Below, piece by piece: positions 1-9,209 of a DNA stretch of 59,588 nt. Source of the DNA: Ignavibacteria bacterium (GTDB lineage Bacteria; Bacteroidota; Ignavibacteria; Ignavibacteriales; Ignavibacteriaceae); the NCBI GenBank assembly GCA_030684555.1, contig JAUXVN010000058.1:1-59588 (forward strand), read 5' to 3'. Positions within the stretch are counted from its first letter, which is position 1, and each line of letters opens with the position of its first letter. Under the pieces are notes generated by a model. That model searched no databases. It was not told where the DNA came from and saw nothing but the letters and a program-made list of their open reading frames with translations. The position numbers were made by a program, and so were the translations under genes.

Positions 1-64
1 TCACTACTTTCTGTGCAGTATTTCTCCCCGATATCAATTTATGTAATGCAGTTTTATTCATCAT
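1..64 (-). CDS. Partial hypothetical protein, N-terminus only
   Basis: An open frame runs off the left edge on the minus strand. It starts at tandem ATG codons (64-62 and 61-59) and reads MMNKTALHKLISGRNTAQKV. A purine-rich AAAAGAGAT lies just upstream and could serve as a ribosome binding site. Only about 21 residues are visible, so no family can be assigned, and a chance frame is possible. It points the same way as the defence genes that follow. Confidence 0.35.
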   Translation of the reverse strand, partial: MMNKTALHKLISGRNTAQKVV

Positions 65-333
65 TATCTCTTTTGTTTTGTGTTACAAAGATAATGATTT
101 TTTATCTCATTGTAAAGCTATTTCTGTGGCACTACACTAGCCATATAGACACCTCTGTTTGTTAACAATTTATTATAGCATAGTTCTAAAACGCAAAAAA
201 AATAGTAAAACGTAAAAAACAATTAATATCATTATTAAACTAAACATCATTATTTCTAGGTCAATCCCTAATTGGGTTCAGGGTTGATTCCGACCACTTT
301 ATTTATGATTTAAGTGCCATTAAAATTCTTCCA

Positions 334-1242
334 CTAATTCAACTCATAACTTTTAATAATCAGAGGTTTTGCACGTTCGAAATCGGAGGAGGTTTTTATT
401 CGTATTTCGAGACCACCTAAGCCATGATGACCGGTTCTTGTAACATCGCGAGTGAATCCTTTTTCTAATTTTATTGTACTAATATCTATTCTCACCCAAA
501 CCACTATTGTATTTGTTTGGGGTTGGAATTTCATAGATGCGAAAGTCTTTATCTTTTTGTACGCAAAGTATCTTTCAAGTTTTTTTAGCTGGATGCCTTC
601 GCCAAGTCCAAGGATAAAGGCGTCGAGTGATTGATATAAGTCTTTAAGTTGTTGGCTGCATTTTTCAAAATAGTCAGCAACGGTGATTTTTGTTTTTGAA
701 GTTTTTTGTTTTTTTAATGGTTTAGATTTTTCTTTTTCTTCTGAAGTTGCATTTACAAGTTCAAATAAAATCAAGTCGTTAAATTTTTTGTAACGGATGA
801 GTTCTATGTTTCGGTTTATTTGCTGGACTGCATAAGAATCGTATTTTGTGTAGTCCCCGGCAATACATATTAAACGTGAGTTCTCCCATTCGATGGATTC
901 GGAAAAATTCTTGCCGTATTTATTCATTACCATTAATTGGAATTCGGCTTTGTGATCAAGGAGCCAATCGAGAGAATATAAACCCTGGTTTATTACGTTT
1001 TCGTTTGTGGCTCTTTTATACTCAATTATTACAGGGCAATTGTTTTCATCAATGCCAAGTGTATCTATACGACCACCATGTTTTAATCCCGTGGAATATT
1101 CATTAGCAAGAAACTTGATACCAAGAAAATCTTCGAGGTGTGCTTCGATTAAACTCTGGAGGGATTTTTCTACTGCAACGGATTTACCCTCGAGTTCTGT
1201 TGCTTTGTTTTTGGCGATGTGAAAGAGTTTTATGTCTGACAT
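334..1242 (-). CDS. DUF91/DUF5655 nuclease-like protein
   Basis: A 302-residue protein. The N-terminal half (about 25-160) looks like the NucS/DUF91 PD-(D/E)XK fold: an aspartate in GRIDTLGID is followed by the E-x-K strand PVIIEYKR. The C-terminal part (about 195-300, after a lysine-rich linker KPLKKQKTSKTK) matches the usual DUF5655 layout. Proteins of this architecture are often annotated as DUF91 or DUF5655 'transporters', but the visible residues favour nucleic-acid binding or cleavage. It lies at the downstream end of a minus-strand restriction-modification block, which fits a defence or repair role. The substrate is unknown. It is separate from the next gene (258 bp gap) and probably has its own promoter. 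Confidence 0.75.
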   Translation of the reverse strand: MSDIKLFHIAKNKATELEGKSVAVEKSLQSLIEAHLEDFLGIKFLANEYSTGLKHGGRIDTLGIDENNCPVIIEYKRATNENVINQGLYSLDWLLDHKAEFQLMVMNKYGKNFSESIEWENSRLICIAGDYTKYDSYAVQQINRNIELIRYKKFNDLILFELVNATSEEKEKSKPLKKQKTSKTKITVADYFEKCSQQLKDLYQSLDAFILGLGEGIQLKKLERYFAYKKIKTFASMKFQPQTNTIVVWVRIDISTIKLEKGFTRDVTRTGHHGLGGLEIRIKTSSDFERAKPLIIKSYELN

Positions 1243-1311
1243 GGTTAATGACTTTTTAAGTGATCAATTAATTGGTTGATTGTTGCATGAGTAAAAACCC
1301 CCTCTTTATTT

Positions 1312-1332
1312 CTCCCCCTTGGTAAGGGGGAG
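1312..1332. repeat. Perfect 9-bp hairpin (terminator-like)
   Basis: CTCCCCCTT-GGT-AAGGGGGAG forms a perfect G/C-rich stem with a 3-nt loop. It lies between the minus-strand genes at 1500-3338 and 334-1242. No long T-run follows on the minus strand, so it may be an interspersed palindrome as easily as a terminator. Confidence 0.5.
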
Positions 1333-1368
1333 AAGCTGGATGCTTTTTTGAATGTTTCAGGGTTCATT

Positions 1369-1467
1369 TTAGTTAAGTCCATCTATGTGCTTTTCTAAAG
1401 ATTTGTATTTTTCTTTTACTTCTTCACCACTGTAGAAATCGAGCAAGTCTTTCTTGGTCAATTTTTC
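1369..1467 (-). pseudogene. C-terminal remnant of an unidentified gene
   Basis: On the minus strand a frame bounded by stops reads EKLTKKDLLDFYSGEEVKEK and ends IDGLN-stop. It has no start codon and is 32 residues long. The composition (alternating K/E and hydrophobics, helical) is protein-like and unlike the surrounding spacer. I read it as the tail of a gene whose body was deleted. I cannot name the parent family. It could also be chance. Confidence 0.3.
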
Positions 1468-1499
1468 TTACAATAACAGATGTAATTGATTCATTTAGA

Positions 1500-3338
1500 T
1501 TAATTTTCCAAATAATTATTAACATCATTAAAATAATTTTGAATCCGAGCAGCAAAGTGATTAATGCTTAGATTTAACTCCAAAAACTTATCCCGATATT
1601 TTTTTACTAAATTCTTCTTATCAAAAAAGGAAGAATATTTTGCCAAACGAATTAACGATTCCGGCATTTCGGGATGCTTTAAGAATGGTTGAATTTCTGA
1701 TCCCACCTTTTCGAATGCAATAAGCATCTGTCCTTTAAGAGATTGAATTTGTTCAGTTGACAAAGGATTAAGAAGAGATCCCATACATTCATCCACATAA
1801 TTGAGTTTTGATTCCAATGCCGGTATTATGTTCCCGGAAGCACAATAAATGTCAGTAATTTCATCAATTAATTTCAACTTTTGCTGAATAATAGTAAAAC
1901 TATTAGTTTGGTTATGGGGTTGGAAATTATAGAGCCACACTTTTTTTTCTAACAACCAGCATTTATTATATATTTGATAATCCTCAATATCATTTTTAAT
2001 ATACTCATCAATCTCAGAAAAAGAATTACGAAGATAATTAAAAATATACTTATGCATGTTTTCAAACGGATGTAAGGTCTTAGCACCATCCGGAGATGTG
2101 ATTGCTTGAAAAATAATTTGGTAAGCAAACAGCTTTTCACGCAAATCAAAATTTGCATAAAGCGGCAATTCATTTTCTATCTTATGCAATAAATCTATGT
2201 GAATACCAATGTTATTGAAGCTAAAGTTCAGTTCATGAATGTTAGAAGCAAGCTGTTCCTTTTTTGATAATAACGGATAGAGGTTTTTGTGCATCCGTTC
2301 AATTGTGTTATTGAATTCAGTTAGATTATTCGTTTGGCGGTTGAATTGTAATAAATAGTTATAATATTCTAACAAATCATGTTTCTTCTCTTTAGCGATT
2401 CTAGATGAATATTCCTCCAACAAGGAGGTATATTTATCATAATTGTTTAAGAGTAAGTATGTATCAATCAAGTTTTGGAAAACAATATGGTGCTGGTATT
2501 TTGTTGAATCGTCTGAAATTAGGTCCTTCGCTTTTTCGTAATATAATATTTTTTCGTGATGGTTTTGGAATATGCCCCAAATTCTACCAAGGTTGTTATA
2601 AACGGAGAATAATTCTTTAGGATTTTGTTTATCAAATAATTGAGCGGCAGAAATTAGTTTACTTCTTGATTCTTCAAGGTTACCCTGCTTTTCCAGTATT
2701 AAAGCTTCATAATGGGAAAGAATTTGAGAAGATGATTTCATTGCATTATTTTTTATGGATTCTAGTATTTCTTTGGCACTGTTGATACTTCCAGCAAAAA
2801 TGAACAACTGAGATTTTATTTTTAGCAATTCATTTTTCATCTCATCCGTTTGGGCATATTGGTATGCTTTCTTAATGTTTTGAAAACAAAATTTTTCTTT
2901 CCCTTGTATTAAATAAATAAGCGCTGCAAGTTTGTTAATTGAATATTTGTATTTCTCAGAATAGTTAAAGACTGATCTGGATTTTGCTGCTGTAAGAACT
3001 TTATCATATTCACCAAGATTATAATATGATTCGTATTTGGAAATGGTAATAGCGACGAGATTATTATTCTTAAACCAGTTAGAAAATCGTTTATATATTT
3101 TAATAAGAAAATGAACAACTTTAGTAAGAAAATAAACGACGAAGAAGGACATAATAAATAGAATAAAAGTAAGCGGGGTATGATCTTTTATAAATTGGAG
3201 TAGTTTCAGAAATATAACTTCATCTGTTTCCTTTGTGTTAAAATATATATTTAAGATAAGGCGGGAAGAGAAAACTAAACTGCCGAAAATAGCAAAGGCG
3301 GTTAGTATCTTCATGAATATCTTTATTGTTGATTTCAT
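1500..3338 (-). CDS. Membrane-anchored TPR-like protein
   Basis: A 612-residue protein. Two hydrophobic segments are visible at about 8-30 and 52-78, followed by a basic stretch and a long helical region (about 95-600). That region is rich in TPR-like helix pairs, for example YYNLGEYDKVLTAAK, SHYEALILEKQGNLEESRSK and VYNNLGRIWGIFQNHHEKIL. This suggests a cytoplasmic repeat scaffold anchored in the inner membrane. No catalytic motif is visible. It lies on its own between the DUF91/DUF5655 gene and the type III RM operon, 140 bp downstream of res. A link with defence is positional only. Function unknown. Confidence 0.65.
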   Translation of the reverse strand: MKSTIKIFMKILTAFAIFGSLVFSSRLILNIYFNTKETDEVIFLKLLQFIKDHTPLTFILFIMSFFVVYFLTKVVHFLIKIYKRFSNWFKNNNLVAITISKYESYYNLGEYDKVLTAAKSRSVFNYSEKYKYSINKLAALIYLIQGKEKFCFQNIKKAYQYAQTDEMKNELLKIKSQLFIFAGSINSAKEILESIKNNAMKSSSQILSHYEALILEKQGNLEESRSKLISAAQLFDKQNPKELFSVYNNLGRIWGIFQNHHEKILYYEKAKDLISDDSTKYQHHIVFQNLIDTYLLLNNYDKYTSLLEEYSSRIAKEKKHDLLEYYNYLLQFNRQTNNLTEFNNTIERMHKNLYPLLSKKEQLASNIHELNFSFNNIGIHIDLLHKIENELPLYANFDLREKLFAYQIIFQAITSPDGAKTLHPFENMHKYIFNYLRNSFSEIDEYIKNDIEDYQIYNKCWLLEKKVWLYNFQPHNQTNSFTIIQQKLKLIDEITDIYCASGNIIPALESKLNYVDECMGSLLNPLSTEQIQSLKGQMLIAFEKVGSEIQPFLKHPEMPESLIRLAKYSSFFDKKNLVKKYRDKFLELNLSINHFAARIQNYFNDVNNYLEN

Positions 3339-3478
3339 AATAACACCATATCCCTATAAACCGCCAAGTAACTTGCCGAGCTGCGGAGGGATTTGAGAAC
3401 GTTTTTTATTTGTGTGCCGTCGGTTTTATAAAAATTGTCAAAGATTTTGAAAATGAAAAGTGATTGCTTAATCATGGG

Positions 3479-6094
3479 TTAAATTTCTTTCGCAATATTT
3501 AAAAAGTCTTCAAGTTTATATGCTCCGTCAACTGTTCGTCTTTCGTAAACCATGAAGTAACGATAATTATTTCCGGCTTTACCTGCCCAAAGCGCACCGA
3601 GTCTAATTTTTTGTTCAGCATCTAAGTGATCACCTTTTGTTTCTAATAAAATTGTCTTTCCGCTTTTGGTTTGGATAATGAAGTCGGGGTAATGGTTCAT
3701 AAAGCCATTAATTCTGAAACCTTTTCTTTCAATGTTCCTTGTCCAAAAGGCAATATTAGGCATGTTTCCAATTTCATTTATTACACGTTCTTCAAAGCCA
3801 TTCATACTACTTTCTTTTTCGTAAAGCGATTTTGTGATGTCTTTGGCAGTGTCAATAGGTGAAATATTCTTTGGTAATGTAAATGATGATTTGATAAATA
3901 CTTTATCGGTGTCTAAAAAGTCCTTGAATTTTTGTTCCGCAAAAGCTTCCGATAAGATTTTTATTTTCTGTTTTATTTTATCTGTATATGTGTATTCATT
4001 GTTAGCAAAGTCTCCAAATTGTTCCTCCTTAAAATCGTCCAAAATACGGTTTATGTATTTTTTTATTTCGATGTCAGGGATTGGATACATATTACCAATA
4101 ATATCCATGATGCGTTTAGTAAAGTTTTTTACACGGCTGTCTTTTCTATCAGGATCATACATGTAGGCAACAACAGTTTCTTTTACGCCTCCATCTAATT
4201 TAACAAATGTTGGTGTATGCTCTTTTTTAGTTTCGTCCAAATCTACTTTGTAGAGTTCAGAAGCTATATTATCAAATACGATGTTTGTATCTGCCTTGCT
4301 TAAAGCAAAACCATCTAAAAGATTTTCTTTTTCTAAGGGGAGCTCTTCTTCTCTTGTGCCGAAAAGATCGTTTGCCGGAACTTTCAAATAAAACTGTGGC
4401 AAATTTATTAGTGCCGCTTGATCCTTAAAAATATCTTTGATGCTATATGTTTTCATAAGCTGTTGTATTTCATTTGGTAATGCAGTTATATTATTTGCAT
4501 CCATCTCAGATACGGTTTTCTCAAACTCCTCATTTTGCTGCAATGCAGTCTGTTCAATTTCTGTAATGGAATTATTTGTTGCAGGCTCTTCTGATGGTAC
4601 CGAAATTCTTGTTATGTCAATATCTGAAGTAATGTCTTCGTCACCGATTTCACTTACCTCGAAAACAGAAAGTTGCTCTAATGCTTCTTGTTTTTTAGCT
4701 TTTTCTAACGTCTCTATGTCAGCCAATTTGTAATCTTTCTCACTAAAACCGGCTTTGTTCAAACCCTTAACAATGTTATCTAATGTGTCAAGAAATTTTG
4801 ATGATGCAGTTAAAACATAACTCATATTTAACAGAGGAAAGTTATGCTTCATAACATACGGCTGTCGTAAAACACGTCCTAAAATTTGTTCTACATCAAT
4901 AGGGGATGATTTATCAGCTAAGGAAGCTAAGATATAAGCAAAAGGGCAATCCCAACCTTCCTTGAGAGCATTTATGGTAATGATATAACGAACTTGAGAT
5001 TCTTTACTCATCAAATCTTCATTCTTTATTTCATTTACATTTGCCGTTTTAATTTTTATCTGTTCAGCAGGAATTTTTAGTTCAATAAGTTTTTCTTTAA
5101 GTTTTTGAACATTCGATTTTTCCTCTTCTTCATCTTTAAAGTCCTTGCCGTTTTTGGGTTGAGCTTGAAAAAGAATTATGGGACGAATATATTTTCCACC
5201 TTTTTTCTCTTCTTCGACTGCTTGTAATTCTAAACGTTTTTGTAACTGCAATGCGGAGTTAATCACCTCGGTTTTATCTTGATGGTTATAAACAATAACC
5301 GGTAGTTTAACCATATTTTCTTTTTTCAATTCCAGGGCATCAATAAAACTAATGATGTTGCTATTGTTTCTTGGTGTAGCTGTAAGATCGAGGATAAAAC
5401 ATGGATTAATTTCTTTAAGCATATCAACGCTTAAATCACTTTCTGCATTGTGGCTTTCATCAACAACTACTAAGGGGTTTAGGTATTTAATAATTGCCCC
5501 TAAAGTAATATCGTTCTCCCTTCCTATAATATGTTCGAAAGATTGTAGATTCCCGTTATCCTGGAAAACTTTTCTATCTTCTTTATTTTTTGCCCTTAAA
5601 CTATCAAAGCTAAAAACCATGATGTTTAATTGTTCCTTAATAGAAGTTGCGTTAAATCCGCTTCCTTGCAATAATGCAGCTTTGTCAAAGATTTCAACTT
5701 TGTTTCCGAAATGTGAATTGATCTTTTGGCGATAAGGGTGTGAAGGGTCTCTAAGATTTTTAATTGTTTGGTCTAAAATGGTAATAGAGGGAACAAGCCA
5801 AACCACTGCTTTTGGTTTGTCGTAATCGAATGCGTCAAAAATTGTTTTAATTGCGTTGCATGCAATAAATGTTTTACCTCCGGCGGTTGGTACTTTAATA
5901 CAAATATGCGGAACACGCGGCACATTGTTTTTGTATGGTTCTATGGCAGTACCGGCGTACGGAAACAATGGCGTTCTTGGATGTTTTACCCAAAAATCGT
6001 AAAAAGATTCTCTCACATCTTTTGTTTTTTGTACGTGTTCCAAAAAAAGTGAAAGATCATTTATTACTTGCTGCTGATACGGTTTTAATTCCAT
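3479..6094 (-). CDS. res: Type III restriction enzyme, Res subunit
   Basis: An 871-residue SF2 helicase-nuclease. Walker A is VPTAGGKT (68-75), motif II is DESH (212-215), and motif III is LDLTATPR. A helicase C-terminal segment contains EGWDCPFAYILAS and QILGRVLRQP. The C-terminal nuclease has PDFII (803) followed by LLETKGD with E818 and K820, the PD...ExK signature. Together with Mod it would cleave DNA at unmethylated sites with ATP-driven translocation or diffusion. The ATG overlaps the upstream DUF1016 stop by one base (TAATG), so it is translationally coupled in a mod - DUF1016 - res operon. The length is normal for the family and no lesion is seen. Confidence 0.9.
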   Translation of the reverse strand: MELKPYQQQVINDLSLFLEHVQKTKDVRESFYDFWVKHPRTPLFPYAGTAIEPYKNNVPRVPHICIKVPTAGGKTFIACNAIKTIFDAFDYDKPKAVVWLVPSITILDQTIKNLRDPSHPYRQKINSHFGNKVEIFDKAALLQGSGFNATSIKEQLNIMVFSFDSLRAKNKEDRKVFQDNGNLQSFEHIIGRENDITLGAIIKYLNPLVVVDESHNAESDLSVDMLKEINPCFILDLTATPRNNSNIISFIDALELKKENMVKLPVIVYNHQDKTEVINSALQLQKRLELQAVEEEKKGGKYIRPIILFQAQPKNGKDFKDEEEEKSNVQKLKEKLIELKIPAEQIKIKTANVNEIKNEDLMSKESQVRYIITINALKEGWDCPFAYILASLADKSSPIDVEQILGRVLRQPYVMKHNFPLLNMSYVLTASSKFLDTLDNIVKGLNKAGFSEKDYKLADIETLEKAKKQEALEQLSVFEVSEIGDEDITSDIDITRISVPSEEPATNNSITEIEQTALQQNEEFEKTVSEMDANNITALPNEIQQLMKTYSIKDIFKDQAALINLPQFYLKVPANDLFGTREEELPLEKENLLDGFALSKADTNIVFDNIASELYKVDLDETKKEHTPTFVKLDGGVKETVVAYMYDPDRKDSRVKNFTKRIMDIIGNMYPIPDIEIKKYINRILDDFKEEQFGDFANNEYTYTDKIKQKIKILSEAFAEQKFKDFLDTDKVFIKSSFTLPKNISPIDTAKDITKSLYEKESSMNGFEERVINEIGNMPNIAFWTRNIERKGFRINGFMNHYPDFIIQTKSGKTILLETKGDHLDAEQKIRLGALWAGKAGNNYRYFMVYERRTVDGAYKLEDFLNIAKEI

Positions 6095-7242
6095 TATTCT
6101 ATTTCGATATTATTTTCGAACAGTTCATGCAATTTTTGTTGCAATAGTTTTTTATCGGGTAAGTGTGTTTTGTATTCCGAAACCATAGTGGGGGAAAGAC
6201 TTCGGCTCAAGGCATATTCAACTACTTCTTTATCCTTATCCTTGCACAATAATACTCCGATACTTGGATTTTCATTCTGCTTTTTTACATCACGGTCCAA
6301 AGCTTCTAAGTAAAAATTCAGTTGTCCCAGATGCTCAGGTTTAAACTTATCCACTTTTAATTCAAAAGCCACTAAACATTGTAAGCTCCTATGATATAAC
6401 AAAAGATCAATATAAAAATCGCTGTTACCCACCTGCACCTTATATTCTTCGCTTATAAACAAGAAGTCTTTACCTAATTCAAGAATAAAATTTTTTATTT
6501 GTTTGATTAAACTTTTCTGTAAATCACTTTCACTATATTTTTCGGGAAGGTTCAGAAATTCAAAAACATAGTTGTCTTTGAAGTTATTAGTTATAAATGA
6601 TGAATTATGAGTTAAATTTGAGGGGGCACTCATCATTAGATTTTTACTTAGCATGGTTCTTTCAAAAAGACTCGAAGATATTTGGCGGTCGAGTTCTCTT
6701 TTGCTGTATTTTTCTTTGATGCTCATTTTTAAATAAAACTCCCGTTCCTCATCTGATTTGCATCTTGAAAAAATAAGTAAATGATTGGTCCAGCTAATTT
6801 TTGCTAGAATAGTTTGCCTTATGCTTTCTTCATTTATTTGCCGCCACATTGCAGCGATAATTTCAGATTCCGCTTCTTTTTCTAATTGTGGTTCAGGTGG
6901 AACGACAATTTCACTTATTTGATTATTAGCACTTTGTAATTGTGGTTCCGGTGGAACCACAAATGCCGCAGTGTGATATTTTTCATAAAATTCTATCATT
7001 CTGTAAATGCTTCTTTTATCAAATCCTTTTAAAGTCGGATCCTGGCTGTGCAAAAAATCAGAAAGTCGCTCTACTGTTTTATCACCCCATTGGCTACGCG
7101 CCAGTTGTTTACTTACGAAAGCGCCTACTTGCCAATATAAATTTACCAATTCCGCATTTACACTTTTTAATGCATTATACCTTGCTTGTCTAATAGCTTC
7201 GTGTAAAACCGAAAAACCAATATGCTCAACGTTTTCATTCAT
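6094..7242 (-). CDS. DUF1016 (YhcG/PDDEXK) nuclease in type III RM operon
   Basis: A 382-residue protein of the YhcG/DUF1016 family. The N-terminal helical domain (about 10-190) contains LVNLYWQVGAFVSKQ, a family hallmark. The C-terminal PDDEXK nuclease domain has SDFYIDLLLYHRSLQCLVAFELK, in which D, E and K are the expected catalytic residues. The gene lies 3 bp after mod and overlaps res by 1 bp, so it is the middle gene of the operon. The linker at about 95-120 carries a duplicated VVPPEPQL peptide, encoded by palindromic DNA. YhcG proteins often accompany RM systems, but insertion between mod and res is less usual. Its exact role is unknown; an accessory nuclease is likely. Confidence 0.85.
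   Translation of the reverse strand: MNENVEHIGFSVLHEAIRQARYNALKSVNAELVNLYWQVGAFVSKQLARSQWGDKTVERLSDFLHSQDPTLKGFDKRSIYRMIEFYEKYHTAAFVVPPEPQLQSANNQISEIVVPPEPQLEKEAESEIIAAMWRQINEESIRQTILAKISWTNHLLIFSRCKSDEEREFYLKMSIKEKYSKRELDRQISSSLFERTMLSKNLMMSAPSNLTHNSSFITNNFKDNYVFEFLNLPEKYSESDLQKSLIKQIKNFILELGKDFLFISEEYKVQVGNSDFYIDLLLYHRSLQCLVAFELKVDKFKPEHLGQLNFYLEALDRDVKKQNENPSIGVLLCKDKDKEVVEYALSRSLSPTMVSEYKTHLPDKKLLQQKLHELFENNIEIE
6888..6960 (-). repeat. Duplicated palindromes inside the DUF1016 gene
   Basis: Two copies of a short palindrome lie in frame within the coding sequence. 6942-6960 is GTGGTTCC-GGT-GGAACCAC, a perfect 8-bp stem. 6888-6904 is GTGGTTC-AGGT-GGAACGAC, nearly perfect. Each encodes VVPPEPQ, giving two copies of VVPPEPQL about 16 residues apart. 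It may be a spread palindromic element or a local duplication in a tolerant linker. Confidence 0.7.
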
Positions 7243-7245
7243 AAA

Positions 7246-8856
7246 TTAAAATCTTGTTATGTCTCTTGGTATTTTTTTGAAAATGATATGATGCTTCGTC
7301 GTGAAATTCTTAGTGAGAAGACAGTTATCTGCATAAATAACATATTGCTCTGCTTTGGTTTTCATGGTACTTAAAAAAGCATGATCTAAAGTAGTAATTT
7401 CATTTTGTTCGTAATAGAAATAATAGGCTGTATCGTTAGCCTTGCCTAAGAAATGTTGATTCTCTTTCTGTTTTGTCTCAGTAATCGCTTTTTGTGTTTC
7501 GGTGTACCAGACATAAGCTCTAATTTTCTCAATACCAACTGTTTCATTCAATATACCATCTTCAATAAACATCGGCTGTCCTAATTCATAAAAGTCAAAA
7601 CTACCTTTTGTTCCCTCAGTTTCTCCGTAACCTTTTATAACTCTTTTTACTCTTTCCGCTGTAATTGTTTCAGCTATATTGACAAATTCCCCTTTTTTAT
7701 TTGTTTCATCAACTTGAACTAAAATAAATTTTCTATTTCCTTTGTCGAATTTATTAGTATTTAGAACTGCGTGTGCTGTCGTACCACTACCAGCATAGCT
7801 ATCAAGAATAATATCGTTTTTATTAGAGGATATTTGAATAATTCTTTCAATTAATGTTGAGGGCTTTGGTGTTTCAAACGGGGAATTCTCTTCTGGAAAT
7901 ATCTTTTTTAATTCTTGTTTTGCACTTTGATTATGTCCGACTTCTGTGTGTGTCCAAATAGTTAAAGGGACAGTTCCTTGTTGAACATCTGTTAAAAATC
8001 TTTTTAATCTTGGCATATTTGTACCATTTTCACCCCACCAAATTCTATTATCATTATCAAGTTCTGCAAATTTCTCTTTTGACATACCCCAACTTCTTCC
8101 TTTGGTTGGGAAAAACTTTTTACCAGATGGAGATAAAACAGGATAAATGTCTTTTGCTGTTTCTCTTTTTACACTTAGGTCACTTGATGTCCAAATACCT
8201 CTTTCGTCTTCATCTAAATTTTTGTATCGTGAATCTTGTTCTTCTGTTCTCAATAGAAGATTTCTATTCCAGTTAGATTTGTTTTTTGAATAACAAATGA
8301 TGAAATCATGATTATCAGAAAAGTATTTAGCATCATTTTGCGGGCTGAATTTTTTTTGCCAAATAATGTTGTTTATGAAATTGGCATTACCCCACACTTC
8401 ATCACATAACAATTTTAGATTTGCTTGCTCATTATCATCAATTGAAATAAAAATTGCTCCATCATCTGCTAAAAGTTTGTGAAGCAATTTTAGACGTGGA
8501 TACATCATGCAAAGCCATTTGTCATGCCGGCTAAGGTCTTCACTTTCTTTACCTACCACTTGTCCAAGCCACTTTTTAATTTTGGGATCGTTCACGTTGT
8601 CGTTATACACCCAACTTTCATTTCCGGTGTTGTAAGGCGGGTCTATGTAAATACATTTTATGCGCCCTTCGTATTCTGGTAATAATGCTTTAAGGGCTTC
8701 GAGATTATCGCCGTGGATTATTTTATTTCCGCTATAGGTTTCTTGGTCGGATTGATTTCCGTTGTGAAAGCCATAAGAGTGTTCCAAAACTTTAAATGGA
8801 ACATCCAAATGATGATTAATAACTTTATCTTTTCCTATCCAGTGTAATGTTGGCAT
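7246..8856 (-). CDS. mod: Type III DNA adenine methyltransferase, Mod subunit
   Basis: A 536-residue beta-class amino-methyltransferase. Motif IV is DPPYNTGNE (72-80), and motif I lies C-terminal at about 350-358 as DSYAGSGTT. That order (IV before I) defines the beta class. The region between them is the variable target-recognition domain. It should methylate adenine-N6 on one strand of an asymmetric site and supply specificity to Res. It is the first gene of the mod - DUF1016 - res operon. The start is at an ATG reading MPTLHWIGKDKV, a common N-terminus of this family. The length is complete and no lesion is visible. The recognition sequence cannot be predicted. Confidence 0.92.
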   Translation of the reverse strand: MPTLHWIGKDKVINHHLDVPFKVLEHSYGFHNGNQSDQETYSGNKIIHGDNLEALKALLPEYEGRIKCIYIDPPYNTGNESWVYNDNVNDPKIKKWLGQVVGKESEDLSRHDKWLCMMYPRLKLLHKLLADDGAIFISIDDNEQANLKLLCDEVWGNANFINNIIWQKKFSPQNDAKYFSDNHDFIICYSKNKSNWNRNLLLRTEEQDSRYKNLDEDERGIWTSSDLSVKRETAKDIYPVLSPSGKKFFPTKGRSWGMSKEKFAELDNDNRIWWGENGTNMPRLKRFLTDVQQGTVPLTIWTHTEVGHNQSAKQELKKIFPEENSPFETPKPSTLIERIIQISSNKNDIILDSYAGSGTTAHAVLNTNKFDKGNRKFILVQVDETNKKGEFVNIAETITAERVKRVIKGYGETEGTKGSFDFYELGQPMFIEDGILNETVGIEKIRAYVWYTETQKAITETKQKENQHFLGKANDTAYYFYYEQNEITTLDHAFLSTMKTKAEQYVIYADNCLLTKNFTTKHHIIFKKIPRDITRF

Positions 8857-8882
8857 ATTTTATATCGTAATCAGTTCTTTTT

Positions 8883-9029
8883 TTAGTTTGATAAAATGTG
8901 GTGAATAAACTTTGACATCTGATTAACAGCGCTTAAGACTTGCTTATCAATATCCCACCCTGCTTGCTTAATCGCAGGCGTTATAAATTTAGTGCAGATA
9001 TCCCGTTCGGAAAGCGATTTCTTATCCAT
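8883..9029 (-). pseudogene. hsdR: N-terminal remnant of type I restriction subunit HsdR
   Basis: A 48-codon minus-strand frame begins MDKKSLSERDICTKFITPAI and continues KQAGWD. This is the characteristic start of one HsdR subfamily (xxLSExDICTKFITPAxxKAGWD). The family is normally 800-1100 residues long. Here the similarity ends after about residue 26, and 22 unrelated codons lead to a stop. The helicase and nuclease parts are absent. It is therefore a deletion remnant just upstream of the type III mod gene. It belongs to a different HsdR subfamily from the second hsdR pseudogene at 45.3 kb. No strong ribosome binding site is seen. Confidence 0.75.
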
Positions 9030-9209
9030 AGATAGATAAGTTTTTTATAGTTTGGGTGCATGAATTAAAACTGTCCAATATCATTCCCCTATCTTGTTTA
9101 TTAACGGTTTAAAGATAAATAAAATATTAGTTCTACAAAAACGGGACTTCAAAATAGAAAGGAATTGGAAATGTTCTCTTTTCAAATCTGAGAAGGGGGA
9201 GTGAAGTCA

